Shown here: one piece after another, positions 10,823 to 22,680 of the stretch
Layout: the number at the start of each line of letters is the position of its first letter
Position numbering within the stretch: position 1 is the first letter of the stretch
Source: Ursus arctos
Lineage: Eukaryota > Chordata > Mammalia > Carnivora > Ursidae
DNA: 64,000 nt
NCBI RefSeq assembly: GCF_023065955.2
Contig: NW_026622985.1
Span: 3,432,001-3,496,000, forward strand
Direction: 5' to 3'
Position numbers and translations under genes: made by a program
The notes under the pieces: model-generated
What the model was told of the DNA's origin: nothing
Database searches by the model: none
Seen by the model: only the letters and a program-made list of their open reading frames with translations

Positions 10823-11108
10823 TGTGCCATGGAGAAAATGCCAGCCCCAGTAGAAAGTCTGGGCACTGAGTCTGTAATGTGTGTCTGTCATAGACTCTGT
10901 GCCTCTACTTGGACAGGACTCAGAAAGCCTGAACCTGGTTTCCCCCAGACTTCACCTCATGTACCTTTTTCCTTTGTTGATTCTGCCCTATATCTTTTTG
11001 TTATAACACATCCTAGTCATTGGTTTGACTATACTGGGTGCTGTGAGTCCTCTAGAGAACCAGTGAGACTGATGCTGGTCTCAGGGACCCTCACCACCAC
11101 TGTACCCT
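10823..11108 (+). mobile_element. Probable LTR fragment, plus orientation
   Basis: The 3' part resembles the U5 end of several mammalian ERV LTRs: 'gctgtgagtcctctagagaa' followed by a 'ggtctcagggaccc' close. The start TGTGCC is adjacent to the opposed LTR-like segment. A 97-codon frame (10817-11110) across it resembles no protein I know and is best read as chance. No TSD was found. Confidence 0.4.
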
Positions 11109-12424
11109 AACTTTTTTTTTATCAATTTAGTCTAGAACTACACCAGTGTTCTCACTCTATCAAATTGCTAGCTCGTACGAAGCTTTCCTCTATGTTATTT
11201 CAGGATAGTGGTGATATTTTTAATCTATTTGATTCTGAGATAGATAATTTAGCTTTACTACTAGCTGGTTTGAGGTCTTAGATAAGTATGGAAGCCTCTT
11301 GAAATTGTGGTGATGTGAAAGAATGAATCTCTGAGGCCCCTTTTTCAACAGGCAATGGATATCAGGAATATTTTGTGCTCTTGCTGCCATATAGTCTTAT
11401 CTTTTTTATTGCATAACATAAAAACATAAAAACTCAGCTTAAATATGAACATTTTCTCTACATCTTATCCTACCTCACTGACAAAATTTTTACTGTTTTT
11501 GTTATGATGGTGGTTGTATTATCAGTTGAAGGGCTTTTGGCTTCCAGTAATAGATTTCTCAGAAAAGGGTCAATATCTTAAACAGTGAGGAGTTTAATAT
11601 CACAAGTATCAAGAAGTTCTGGGAAATATGATTCCAGGATTAATTAATAGACGCACCCAAATCACCAGAGCCCAGATGTCACTGATATTTCTGTTTTGTA
11701 CCCTCAGTAATTTTAATGTGTCTTCAGGCTTATCCTCTCATGACTGAAGGATGATTTCCACAACCCCAGGTATCAGATTCTCACAAACTCAATCAAAATG
11801 CTAAAAAATATTTTTAAGCATGTCTTCTTTCATCAGGGAAAAAAGAAGTTCTTACATACACCCAAAGAGGTGTTCATGTATTTTTTCAGCCATGGTACTA
11901 AACCTTGTCAAATCATTCTACACTGAGAGAAAGAGAATTATCATAATTTGGTTTAGATTAAGAAAAAATTACAAATTCTGTTTAGGCAGGGACCATCTTC
12001 CATGAGAAGCTAACATTAGAAGAAAAGTCTCGGACTCCATTGGAAGAGACTGGGAACATGGCTTCAATAAAGGGCAAAAACAGAATCTGCCATGGAGCTC
12101 TCATCCAATCAGTGTAATAATGGTAGTAGTTGCCACCATGTCAAGAAAACATGTGTATTAAAAAAAAGAAAATAAAACGTGTGTTAATTATAAACCATAT
12201 TCTCATTCGCACATAATGCTTCGTATTTGTAAATTTAGTAATAATGTTGTATGTTCTTTAGTTGGAACACCGTGATTTCTTCCAAGCTATTGTTAACCAT
12301 ATGTGATTTTTTTCTAATATTTTTAATAAAAATAAGTTTAGAAATAACATAACGATATATAACAACGTATTTATTTATGAAAATATCTTTATAAATTGTT
12401 TCACATTTGGCAAAAAAAAAAAAA
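11109..12424. other. Unassigned non-coding sequence
   Basis: Moderately AT-rich, without a recognisable repeat. Frames at 11820-12005 and 12235-12498 are short and unmatched. Confidence 0.5.
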
Positions 12425-12652
12425 TCTAAAATTTGTATGGAACCATAAAAGACCCTGAACAGCCACAGAAAGAAGAACAAAGTTGGGGTATAACACATCC
12501 TGATTTTAAGCTATCTTACAAAGCAATAGTAATCAAAACAGTATGATGTTGGCAAAAAGGTAAACCCATAGATCAATGGAACAGAATGGAGAGCTCAGAA
12601 ATAAACCCACGCATGTATTAATTTATGAGACAGCAGACAAGAATATACAATG

Positions 12653-12850
12653 GGGTGGGGTGCCTGGGGGGCTTAGTCTGTTAAGTTTCTGACTCTTGAC
12701 TTTCTCTCAGGTCATGATCTCAGGGTCATGGGATCAAGTCCTGAACTGGTCTCTGTGCTCAGTGTGGTGCAGTCTGCTTAAGACTCTCTCTCTCTCTCCC
12801 TCTGCTCCTCCCCCCACTCATGCTCTCTCTCTCTCAGGGAAAAAAAAAAA
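12653..12850 (+). mobile_element. Can-SINE nested in LINE-1
   Basis: Head 'gggtgcctggggggcttag', tRNA-like body with 'ggtcatgatctcagggtcat', a CT-rich tract and a poly(A) tail. It is bounded by a perfect 14-bp direct repeat AAGAATATACAATG (12639-12652 and 12851-12864) derived from the host L1. Confidence 0.97.
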
Positions 12851-13744
12851 AAGAATATACAATGAGGGAAAGGACAGTCTCTTCAATAAATGGTCCTGGG
12901 GAAACCGGAAAATCACATTCCAAAGAATGAAAACATAGGTGGCAAGCTCCTTGACATTGGTCTCGACAATGATTTCTTGGATTGGACACCAAAAGCAAGA
13001 CAACAAATGCAAAATTAAGCAAGTGAGACTACATCAAACTAAACAGCTTCTGCACAGTAAGGGAAACCACCAGCCAAATGAACAGGTAACACACCAAATA
13101 GAGGAAAATATTTGCAAATCATCTATTAAGGGGTTAATATCCAAAATATATAAAGAACTCAAAGCCCCTTAGGAAAAAAACAAACAGTCCAATTAAAAAA
13201 ATGGAATGAGGATCTGAATAGACATTTTTTTTTCCTAAAGAAGATCTGCAGATGGCCAACAGGCAGATTAAAAATGTTCAACATCACTAATCAAATGCAA
13301 ATCAAAACCACAATGTATTATCACCTTACACCTGTCAGAATGGCTATTATCAAAAACACAAGAAATAAAAAGCATCAGTGAGTATGTGGAGAAAAGAGAA
13401 CACACATACATTGTTGGTGGAAATGTAAATTGGTGCAGCCACTATGGAAAACAGTTTGGAGGTTCCTCAAAAAGTTGAAAATAGAACTACTATGTGATCT
13501 TGCAATACCATTTCTAGGTATTATCTGAAAAAAATGAAAACACTAACTCAAAAAGATATATGCACTCTCATGTTCATTGAAGCATTATTTACAATAGCCA
13601 AAATATGGAAGCAACATAAGTATCCATCAATGGAAGAATGGATAAAGAATATTTGGCACACACATACACACTCACAAACACACTGGATAGCATTTACTTA
13701 TAAACAAGAATGAAATCTTGCCCTTTGCAACAACAAGCATGAAT

Positions 13745-13875
13745 CTTTTTTTTTTTTTTAAGATTTTATTTATTTGAAAGAGAGAGAGAGAGCACGTATA
13801 GTAGGGGGAGGGGCAGAGGAAGAAGCAGACTCCCCACTGAGCATATGCTTAATCAACTGAGCCACCCAGGCACCC
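13745..13875 (-). mobile_element. Internally deleted Can-SINE nested in LINE-1
   Basis: Reverse-complement tail and body, but only about 131 bp; the central part between the 'ccccactgagca' segment and the tRNA-like 3' portion is missing about 50 bp. Flanks are imperfect copies of the L1 target (aacaagcatgaatc at 13731-13744 and aacatggatgaacc at 13876-13889). Confidence 0.9.
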
Positions 13876-14576
13876 AACATGGATGAACCTTAAGGGTGTT
13901 ATGCTAAGTGAAATAAGTCACACAGACAAAGAGAGATTTTTAAATCAGGTTTGCTCTCTTATAGTTGTGTTCTAAGTGTTGTTTGCATATTTTTGATAAT
14001 AGTCCTTTTTTGTATATGTCTTTTTCGAGTATTTTCTCCCAGTGTGTTCCTTGCTTTTTCATTCTCTTGAAAGTACATTTCACAGGATGGAAGTTAATCA
14101 TTTTAATAAAGTCATGCTTAACAATTATTTGTTTAATGGATTTTGCCTTTAATGTAAAAATCATTGACAAACCTAACATCATATATTCTTTCATTGTTAT
14201 TTCTTGGAGATTTATAGTTTTGCATTTTTCATTTAAATCCATGATTCATTTTGAGTTAATTTTTACAAAGGGTGTAAGGTCCAGGTCTAGTTTTGTTTTG
14301 TTTTGTTTTGTTTTTAATGTGGATATACAGTTATTTCAGCACCATTTGTTAAAGAGACAATCTTTTCTCCACTGTATTGATTTTGCTCCTTTGTCTAAAA
14401 CAAGTTGACTATATTTATGGGTATCTATTTCTGGACTCTCTATTCTGTTCCATTCATCTTTTTGTCTGTTCTTTCACCAATACCACACTGATTGGTTACT
14501 GTGGCTTTATAGTAAGTCTTAAAGTTGAGTAGTGTCAGTCCTCTTTCTTTATTCTTCTGATCTGATATTGTGTTGG

Positions 14577-14780
14577 CTACTCTGGGTCTATGCTTCTCCA
14601 TATAAACTTTACAATTGGTTTGACAATATCCACAAAATAATTTGCTACAGTTTGGATTGAGATTGCATTAAATCTATAGACCAATTTGAGAAGAGATGAC
14701 CTTTTGACAATACTTAGTCTTCCTATCCAGGAACATGGAATATCTCTCCATTTATTTAGTTCTTCTTTAAATTTATTCAT
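14577..14780 (-). pseudogene. LINE-1 ORF2 fragment (post-palm region)
   Basis: A 67-codon minus-strand frame with the conserved PCSWIGRLSIVK motif and downstream YRFNAISIQ and FIWRS, which correspond to the ORF2 region just after the reverse transcriptase palm. It is closed by stops on both sides. The divergence from the related fragment at 2326-2526 indicates an older subfamily. Confidence 0.85.
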
Positions 14781-15241
14781 CAGAGTTTTATAATTTTCAT
14801 CATGTAGATCTCATATACCTTTTGTTAGATTCATAACTAATTATTTTATATTGGGGTGCTAGTGTAAATGGCATTGTATTTTTCATTTAAAATTCCACTT
14901 GTTCATTGTTGGTATATATGAAAGTGATTGACCTATTAGACTTGTATTCTGCAACCTTGTGGTAATCACTTATTAGTGCCAAGAGGATTTTTTTGTTAAG
15001 TTTCTTTTGGATGTCCTACATAGACAGTCATATCTTCTATGAACGAAGACCATTTTATTTCATCTTTCCCAGTTGGTATAATTTTTACTTCTATTTTCTT
15101 GTCTTATTCCTTCAACTAAGGCCTCCCCTGTGATTTTTAAAAGAGTGGTAAAAGGGGTCACCTTTGCTTTGTTCCTGATTTCTACTTCCTGAAAGCTTCT
15201 AGTATCTCACCATTAAGTTTTAGCCATTGGGTTTTTGTAGA

Positions 15242-15339
15242 TTTTTTTTTAAAGTAATCTTTATGCCCAGTGTGGGGCTCCAATGCTGCCCCAACGTCAA
15301 GAGTTGCATGCTTTCCTGAGTGAGCCAGCCAGGTGCCCT
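15242..15339 (-). mobile_element. Older Can-SINE fragment
   Basis: Reverse complement of an older SINEC type ending 'tgagccagccaggtgccct', with the tail complement at the left. A short direct repeat TGTAGA lies on each side (about 15234-15239 and 15338-15344). The GA-rich tract is missing. Confidence 0.8.
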
Positions 15340-15574
15340 GTAGAAATCTTTTTAAATCAAGTTGAGGAAGGTCCCATTTATTTCTAATTTAATTAGAAAG
15401 CACAATATCTTTTTTTTAAAGTAGTAACAGTGCTAGCCTTGCCTCCTTCTCATGGTTAGAGAAAAATTTTAATATTTTACTATTGAGAATAATGTGAGCT
15501 GTAGTTTTCTAATAGATTTTTTTTTTTATCAGATTCAGGTGGTTCCCTCCTACAGCTGGCCAACTAAGAGATAT

Positions 15575-15598
15575 TATCATCATCATCATCATCATCAC
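15575..15598. repeat. (ATC)n microsatellite
   Basis: Eight tandem ATC units within the antisense L1. Confidence 0.95.
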
Positions 15599-16212
15599 TC
15601 AGTGATTTTGAATTTTGTAAATAGTATGTTTCTTTATCTGTTGGGAATTTTTTAAGATTTTTTCTCATCTTTTTTTTTAATACAATAAGTTATATTTATT
15701 GGTTTTAGAATATTGAGCAAATTTTGCATTTCTGAAATAGGATCCCCTGGTTCTGATGTATTATCTTTTTTTAATGTATTCATTGATTTGTCTTGGAATT
15801 ATTTTAATTGGTTATTTTCATATCTATGTTCATAGATTTTATATCTCTGTTCATTTACTATAATATCCTCATGAAATTTTGGCATCAACTATGTGCTGAT
15901 CTCATTGAAAGAGTTGGAAAATGTTCTTCCTTTTCTCTCAAGAAGGGTTTGTGCAAATTGATGTAATTTCCTCTATAAAGTTTTTGAATAATTCATTAAT
16001 CAATCTCTTTTTGTCTTAAGAAGAGATTGACGTTTAAATGTTATTTGTATTTTCCCTTATAAGAGAATGACAATTTCTTTCTTCATGCACAAATAATTAT
16101 TTATTTCAAGCTCTGGGACATAATCAAGAGATACATCATCTTTTGACAAGTAAATTCCATCTGTATTTCATGGAAAATGTCCTTCATTTTATATCTAAAT
16201 ATTGTTTCACTT

Positions 16213-16420
16213 TTTTTTTTAAGATTTATTTATTTGAGAGAGAGAGAAAGAACATGAATTTGGGAAGGGGCAGAGGGGGAGAGAGAAAGAGAATCTCGAA
16301 CAAACTCTCTGTGTTAAGCACGGAACTCCTTGTGAGGCTCTATCCCATGACTACAAGATCATGACCTGAGCCAAAAACCAAGAGTCAGAAGCTTAACTGA
16401 CTGTGCCACCCAGGCACCCC
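16213..16420 (-). mobile_element. Can-SINE, minus orientation
   Basis: Full-length-like copy ending 'gtgccacccaggcacccc'. It is flanked by the 17-bp direct repeat TAAATATTGTTTCACTT (from 16196 and from 16422). Confidence 0.97.
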
Positions 16421-16439
16421 ATAAATATTGTTTCACTTC

Positions 16440-18885
16440 TGTTTTTAATATTTCCCATTCAGTATTATCAATTTATTTCACACTATGCCAGCACTGTCTT
16501 TCCTAAATTCCATCATTTTTCCATATGTTTTAATTTCTTGTGTTTTTTTCCTCCTGTCACAAAAGAACAAAATTACAATAATAATTTATTAGCAATGAGT
16601 TTTTGACACGTTTCATAAAATATTTGGTCAGAATCTTCTAAAAGGACTCACTAACAGAGGAATCCTACATTCTTTCTATCCAGAAAGCCACAAGAATGTT
16701 CAAAACTGTCTCTATATACTGTTCTAACAAAGGCAGCTGGCAGAGGACACACTCTCAGCAGAATGAAAACTCTGATGTTACCCTAAGTCTCATATCTTTC
16801 CAGGATCTCGAAGCCAATCATTTTTATGAAGAAGATACTATAGTGTGATTTCCTACCTTTAGTTTACATAAAAAAGATAAATGAATTGTGAGGGTTGTGT
16901 TGGGCTTTTTCTCTGAAAGAATATTGTTATATTATCTCTAACTCTGGGGAAAAAAATAATGCGCAGGAGCTACTGATAATTATCATTCAGAAGTAAGCAA
17001 ATGTACTTCAAAGTTGTACAGTATTTTAGAGATAATTTTATACTCTCTATTGGAATTTTTTCCAGAAAAATAGCAATGCAGTTGAGTCGACGGAGTGTGA
17101 AGACTGTAAGATGCTATTTACTTCCGCAATCCTTGAGCACATCAACCATACAACTCATCCCAAAGCCATTTTGGGTGAATATCCGTGGAATAAAAATGTT
17201 CATGAGAGGTTAACTTGGTCCCCATGATCACAGTCTGAAGGTTAGTGTTGAAGTTAGATAGATGATATGTCTGCCACCATAAACACCTAGCTTTTAAAAT
17301 TATTATATTTGGTATTCAATTTACTTCTCATCATTTTCTTAAGAAAAAGCAAGGCACTAAGACTTTGGATACAGAGGCAGCCAAGCTATATTCCAGGATA
17401 AGCATTGAAAGCACATAATTTTTTCACTACTGATATCCATCTTCAAAAGAAATGCTCAGATTATAATATGCCTCTACTTTGGAATAGGGAGTGATAAATA
17501 AGGTGAGAAAATATCAATACAGTTTATAACTTTTATACTTTTTCCTCCAAACAAAACAAGGCAAAATGAATCCTTTCCTTCTTACTGCCTGGTTCTAGGA
17601 TGAATTGAAATAGATTACCTAAATTTCTGGCTTAAGATGTGATTCAAAGCATTCTATCACAGTTCCCCTATCAGTCACTCTCAGCTACTGCCCCAAATGC
17701 AATCTTTTCTATTCCTTCCCATAAGGTGTCTCTAACCCTCAATAATTTTCACTTAATGATCAGTTTATGTTTATCATCTGTGTACTGCAGCAGTATCCGG
17801 AAATCTCCAACCACAGTCTTGACTTAACTAATACGATTCTCTCTTGTAACTTTTCGACGTGGATTACATACTATTGTGCATCTGTTTTTTAGTTCTAATT
17901 GCTACTTTTACATCATCGTTGTTCTTTCACTCAAATAGTCTCATCCATTTTAGACAGCTATACAATCTTTCTATTTTGCTGCCAGTGTCTCTGGACATGA
18001 ATCTGGAAAATTCATTTTTGCTTATTAAAAAATATATTTCCTCCTTAAAATTTGTAAAAGATTAGATGAGTTTGCTAACTGATATGTAAATATAGAATTG
18101 CAGCATTGATTAAAAGAAAAAAAGGTGTTCTTTTAAGTATGGCTATAAAATTGTGCCAGGAGTCTATCTAATGCAGAAATGTATTACACAGACCCAAATA
18201 TTGGATACAAAACACATGTTAGTTATAAACTTTCTGGAACAAATATTATCATCTTTCACTTAAAAAATATTTTCAGATTATAGTTTAATAAAGTTCACAC
18301 ATAAAGAGGCTAAATGGAACAAATACAGTTACTTAGATATCAATGGGGACATTAAAAAATCAACTGTCAACATGCAAAAAGCTCTAAACTATTTGATTTG
18401 GTTTAAAAATGTCAAAAGTGCTACTTTTCTACATTCCATTTTTTAAAAAAATGAACAATTTTCTGAACGAAGTGCTAATGACTTTAACATTCTAAAACTG
18501 AGACAGTTATATTTTTATACTATTGTATGGCATAAGAAAATAAGTGTTTTGATGTTTCTAGAAAAAGAAAGTTGCAAAATATGAAGTAATAAAATCTTAT
18601 TATAAACCAAATGCCAACATATTAATCATTGAAAATGAAGCAATCACACCAACAATTTTTAGTAACCAAAGATCTTTTGGGATTCTAAACTATAGCAATT
18701 AATAATTATTAATGAAACTAACATTAAGGGGAAATATTATTCATCTACATATGAAAAGTAGCATGTTGTCCTAAAGAGTAAAATATATAATTAGTACTTC
18801 ATAACCTGATTATAGCAGGTGAATTATTCTGATTTCTTATTTAATGAACTGATATTTCTACTTACATTCCATTATTAAGACCTTT
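16440..18885. other. Unassigned AT-rich sequence
   Basis: No named repeat and no frame above 70 codons. Frames at 17001-17213, 17639-17827 and 17859-18065 have no recognisable motif. The 3' half (18100-18880) is rich in A/T with many TTTAAA and AATAAT words. Confidence 0.5.
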
Positions 18886-18897
18886 AAAAACAACATG

Positions 18898-19087
18898 CGA
18901 GGGGCATCTGTACGGTTCAGTGGGTTAAGCATTCCACTCTTGATTTTGGCTTGGGTGATAATCTCAGCTTCATGGGATCGAGCCCTGCATTGACCTCCAT
19001 GCTGGGCATGGGGCCTGCTTGGAATTCAATCTCTCCTTTTGCCCCTCCCCCCAAACAAAAATAAATACATATGTACATAAATAAAAT
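18898..19087 (+). mobile_element. Can-SINE, plus orientation
   Basis: Diverged head 'ggggcatctgtacggttcag', tRNA-like body with 'catgggatcgagccctgcat', and an AAATA-type tail. Flanks AAAAACAACATG (18886-18897) and AAAAATAACATG (19088-19099) form a 12-bp near-perfect target duplication. Confidence 0.95.
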
Positions 19088-19099
19088 AAAAATAACATG

Positions 19100-19289
19100 T
19101 TAGGCAGAAAACAATATTATTATCAATATCTCAAAACATTTTGTGACTTATGAGTTACAAATAAGAAAGTCACATGAGTTTCATTTGAAATACTCAGATT
19201 TTACAAACGACTTTGAAAAAGTGATACACAACTCAAGAAGTCAATAGATTTCGTGTTTAATAGCAATATTTATTTTGCAACTGAAATTG
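19100..19289. other. Unassigned sequence
   Basis: No repeat or coding signal seen. Confidence 0.4.
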
Positions 19290-19840
19290 AACCAAGTAGT
19301 GAGCACAGCTAACGGCACCAATGGCTGAGTTTTCTCGGTGTAACGCAGCCAATTAGGACCTTCACTGCAGCGCTGTCTGTGCTGACATTTCATCCTGTAG
19401 TTCATGCTCCATCAACAAGAACCACCAAGAATAATGATGCTAGCTGAACTCAGCCGGCAAGAAATAAACTTTGACTTTTGCTGTTGACACCTCAAGATCA
19501 CATTTATATTTTCACAATGTGAGACAAGAGGTCATGCAGAGTCAGGGCCCACAAAACACAATTCTGGGAGGAAAAATAAAGCTTTGTTCTAGCTACTCTT
19601 ACGGTTTCCTTGTAACTCTGATCAATACCTGAATGACCATCGCAATGTGGGGAAAAATAATGCATTCCAGGCAATTAGCCTGATTATCAAGGGATAATGT
19701 ACTCCTCTCAGGAAATACTTGGCAGCTTGGAAAGCTCTATAGGATCTTTCCCCAGCTCAGCGATGCATCTGAGATCTGTAAACTATTAGTGCAGATAGCT
19801 TATCACAGAGATGCAAAGGAGATATACGTTTTAAATATTT
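19290..19840. promoter_or_regulatory. Candidate conserved non-coding element
   Basis: This stretch has no simple repeats, no recognisable transposon and a balanced base composition, unlike its AT-rich surroundings. It retains several CpGs (for example in 'ggtgtaacgcagcc', 'tgcagcgctgtctg', 'agctcagcgatgca'). Clustered AT-rich core sites, such as 'ccaggcaattagcctgatta' and 'ctattagtgcagat', together with a GATA-like 'agcttatcac', give the texture of developmental enhancers. This is inference from composition only; it could equally be unique DNA with no function. Confidence 0.3.
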
Positions 19841-21726
19841 TAATATTTTGAAATTCATCATACACCTTCTCTCAACTGAAAACGCAATCCCTGCTTTCAC
19901 TTCTCCAAATATTTCTCATTATCTATGTCTTGATGTTTCAAAATAAAAAATGGTGACTATCGCAACCTTTGGGAAAATATGCTGTCTTGCACAGGAACCC
20001 TTTCCTTGGCTCAAACATAGCTTGATTATCATACAAGGAAAGAAAACAAATAGCAAGGATTATAGAGCAAAGCCAGAGCAACTCTGCATTGTGTAGACTT
20101 CAGTCATCTGACCTCAGACTACCTATCCAATCTCGGCTGCTCTGACCTACCCTCTCTTATACTCCAAACCCTCCAATCACAGAATCTATTGTAGTTCTCC
20201 ACTGAACCCATACAACTGGGTTTTACTCATGGCATCACTTTGCAAGTTGCAATGCACCTTTTAACCTGCTAGAATCAGCCTAGGAAGGCCCCAGCCTCAC
20301 TGTGAAGATTCTCCTGCCCCTCATTTCCACTGCAGCTAGTTTACCATCTGGGGGTCACATTCATTCAGGAAGCCTAGGAAAATGAATCCATCTCTGGGCT
20401 CTAGAGATGGTGCAAACACTGGGCCCTGCTCTTCCTTTTTGCTAGAAGAGAGGAATTTTTAAGCATGTACTAAGTCTAGGTGCATACCTACAGCCAAAGT
20501 GAGAAGAATGCCAGAATATAGGCATCATGATGTTCTTATTGGAGCTGACCTGGATCTGGCAGTGATCCTCAATCAAGATAAGATGAAAGACCATGGTGAT
20601 GATTTCCTCCATTTAGAGAGAATGTATTACAACGTTCCCACAATTCAGTTGTCCTCTCCTGATAGAAGGGTACTGAGCTTGGAGAGTATAGAGTGTGCAT
20701 GTGACAGAGGAGAGCACAAACCTCTCATTCAAACCCTGGGCATTGTATGTGTAGCAGAAATGCTGGGATTACATCTAATTCAAATCCATTGAACGAGGTC
20801 TGCCCACTATTTATCTTCCCCAAGGAATGACAGACTTTAAAGAATACTTATTTTTGTTTGGACAATTGTTTGTTTATTTTCCATTGCCTTAGGGAGCAGA
20901 ATTTGTATTTGTTTGTTTCACTTGTTCTTCTAGAGTTCATAGTAGGATTGAAGAATAGATAGAAACTTGGGTTTATTTTTCCCGTATGGTTTTGGCATCT
21001 ACTAACAATAGAAGAATATTAGAAGTGAATTATTTTTCTTTATTTCTCCTTCTTATTTTCTATTCCCAGTGAAATTGAGACAATGGTCTCATTAAAACAG
21101 ATGATCATAAGATATGCAGTCCTCAATAATCTGTCAATGCCCACTGCCTGAGGGAAGCCGTGTCCTAGGCTTGCGTTTTATGCAGAACTATGCCTCTTCC
21201 CCTGATGTCCAAATGAACTGTAAGCTTTGCTTATACTTTCACCAGGGGATTTTATTTCATCTCTTCCTTTCTTCTCTCCTTGGTTTCTTTAAATCAAATT
21301 TATGTTGGATGACACAAACTAACACCCAGGTGTGACTTTAAAGAAAAGAAGAAAATATTTTACAGTATCGGGTGCACTTGGAGTTACTCAGGGAAAGCTT
21401 AGTGATCTGGAAGCTGAGCATGACTGGGAGCAATACGGCTGCTCCTTTGGCCTGGGTGTCACTGTTTTGGGGAAGCTTTGCCTTAGCTCCTCTCCACAGA
21501 CAAACATGCTCGTCAACATGCATGGTCCTCAAGCTTCCAAATCACAGGCGTCTCAGCCCACAGATTCAGGTTTGCTTACTTGGTCTTGATCACCAAACAC
21601 CTTCTGTGTCTCAATGGCAAATATAGACAGAAAAATTTAGGTTTACACACGTCCATTCCTAAGTCAAGTATCCAATTCAGCTCTAATGGCCTTAATCATC
21701 AGGAGCTGGGGATGACGAACAGCTGT
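19841..21726. other. Unassigned sequence with one unmatched open frame
   Basis: A 97-codon plus-strand frame (20499-20792) begins MRRMPEYRHHDVLIGADLDL and continues as an acidic, non-repetitive peptide. I do not recognise it and see no splice or Kozak context that argues for translation. Several overlapping frames lie at 21332-21771 in a region of moderate GC, again without motifs. No named repeat was identified. Confidence 0.4.
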
Positions 21727-22095
21727 GTCTATAGGATTCTTAGACTGAATCGTGCCCCTGCAAAATTCTGATGTTGAAGCCCCAGTCCCCAGTGTGACTG
21801 TGACTGTATTTGTAGACTGGACCTTTACAGAGGTGATTAAGGTTAAATGCCATCTTACCTGTGGGCTTAGTCCAATAAGGATGGTGTCCCTATGTAAGAG
21901 AAGGCAGAAAGGAGAAAAGGCCAGGTGAGGACAGTGAGAAGGCAGCTGTCCACAGGACAAGGAGAGGCCTCAGGAAAAACCAACTCTGCTGGTACCTGAA
22001 CTTGCACTTCCAGCCTCCAGAACCGTAAGAAAATCAATTCCTGTTGTGTGAACCACCAAGTGTGTAACACGTGACATTTGGTGATGGCATCTGTG
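21727..22095 (+). mobile_element. MaLR LTR, MLT1 type
   Basis: Follows the MLT1 consensus order: 'actgaatcgtgcccctgcaa', 'gatgttgaagccccagtccc', 'gtgattaaggttaaatg', 'ggcctcaggaaaaaccaact', 'acttccagcctccagaac' and a tail 'gtaagaaaatcaattcctg'. It is a non-autonomous retrovirus-like LTR (ERVL-related). No internal sequence is present, so it is solitary. It ends against an AT-rich tract. Confidence 0.9.
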
Positions 22096-22240
22096 TGTGT
22101 ATAATATATAGAAATATATTATATATAACATATAATGTAATTATGCATTGTATATAATGTATGTAATATACCTCTAATATATTCAATACAATACATAATT
22201 ATAAATGATATATATTATATATTCACATTTTTTTCTGGTA
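22096..22240. repeat. AT-rich, partly palindromic low-complexity tract
   Basis: Alternating TA/TATA blocks such as 'atatattatatataacatat' and 'tgatatatattatatattc', immediately after the MLT1 LTR. It may be able to form cruciform DNA. Confidence 0.85.
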
Positions 22241-22399
22241 AGAAGCATCATCACAGAAGGTACTATGGATGAGCAACTCAATGTTTTATATGTAAGAAAA
22301 AAGAGCATATTGATCTAAGTTTGTTTTGCTAGAAGATGTCATTTTTTTAAATCTGTTGCTTCTTTGTGGCCTATTTCTTTCCCCTTACTTACTCCTTCT

Positions 22400-22680
22400 T
22401 TTTATACAAAATGCTGTCTATAAGCTTCTTTTAGTCCTAGAATCTGTGTAGAATTCTCTCCTGAATTCTAGCACCATATTTTCAACAGTACTTTTAACAT
22501 TCATACCAGGTTATACCTCCAAAACTCAAATGCATTTTACTTAAAACTGAGTGAATTTACATTCTGAACAAACTGCCCCCTCCTTAAACTCTGCCCCCAT
22601 GAATGCAAAACATGGAAATACGTGTAGAGCCACTTCTGAATCCTTGTCCTCTCCTTGCCCCCTGCCCTCTCTGCCCTGTC
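22400..22680 (+). mobile_element. Possible L2-type LINE fragment
   Basis: Weak match to the L2-like LINE segment that also appears at 40540-41730, for example 'cctgaattctagcaccatat' followed by a Thr/Pro-rich pyrimidine stretch. It is highly diverged. Confidence 0.35.

Larger units (their letters stand above)
12425..13935 (+). mobile_element. LINE-1 ORF2 3' part to near 3' end, sense, with two nested SINEs
   Basis: Sense L1 ORF2 from the segment encoding KFVWNHKRP-like residues through to 'atgctaagtgaaataagtca', the region just before the ORF2 stop. It is decayed by stops and frame changes; for example the IEENICKSSIKGLISKIYKEL segment at about 13100-13165 continues the L1 protein but in a different frame from its upstream neighbour. 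It is interrupted by SINEs at 12653-12850 and 13745-13875. It ends where an L1 of opposite orientation begins. Confidence 0.9.
13945..16140 (-). mobile_element. Old LINE-1 ORF2, antisense
   Basis: Reads antisense through ORF2 toward the RT domain. The minus-strand frame at 14577-14780 contains NKWRDIPCSWIGRLSIVKRS and YRFNAISIQ, matching the L1 segment [18 protein letters not shown]. Phrases 'gcaccatttgttaaagagac' and 'attctgttccattcatcttt' are typical antisense ORF2. It is interrupted by a SINE fragment at 15242-15339 and fades after about 16050. Confidence 0.85.

Noticed and set aside
12653..12850. tRNA-like sequences at the heads of the SINEs as possible tRNA genes
   Set aside because: They are tRNA-derived SINE heads with poly(A) tails and target duplications, not cloverleaf-forming tRNA genes.
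20499..20792. 97-codon frame as a possible small gene
   Set aside because: No recognisable domain, no conserved context and no supporting signals; listed only within the unassigned interval.
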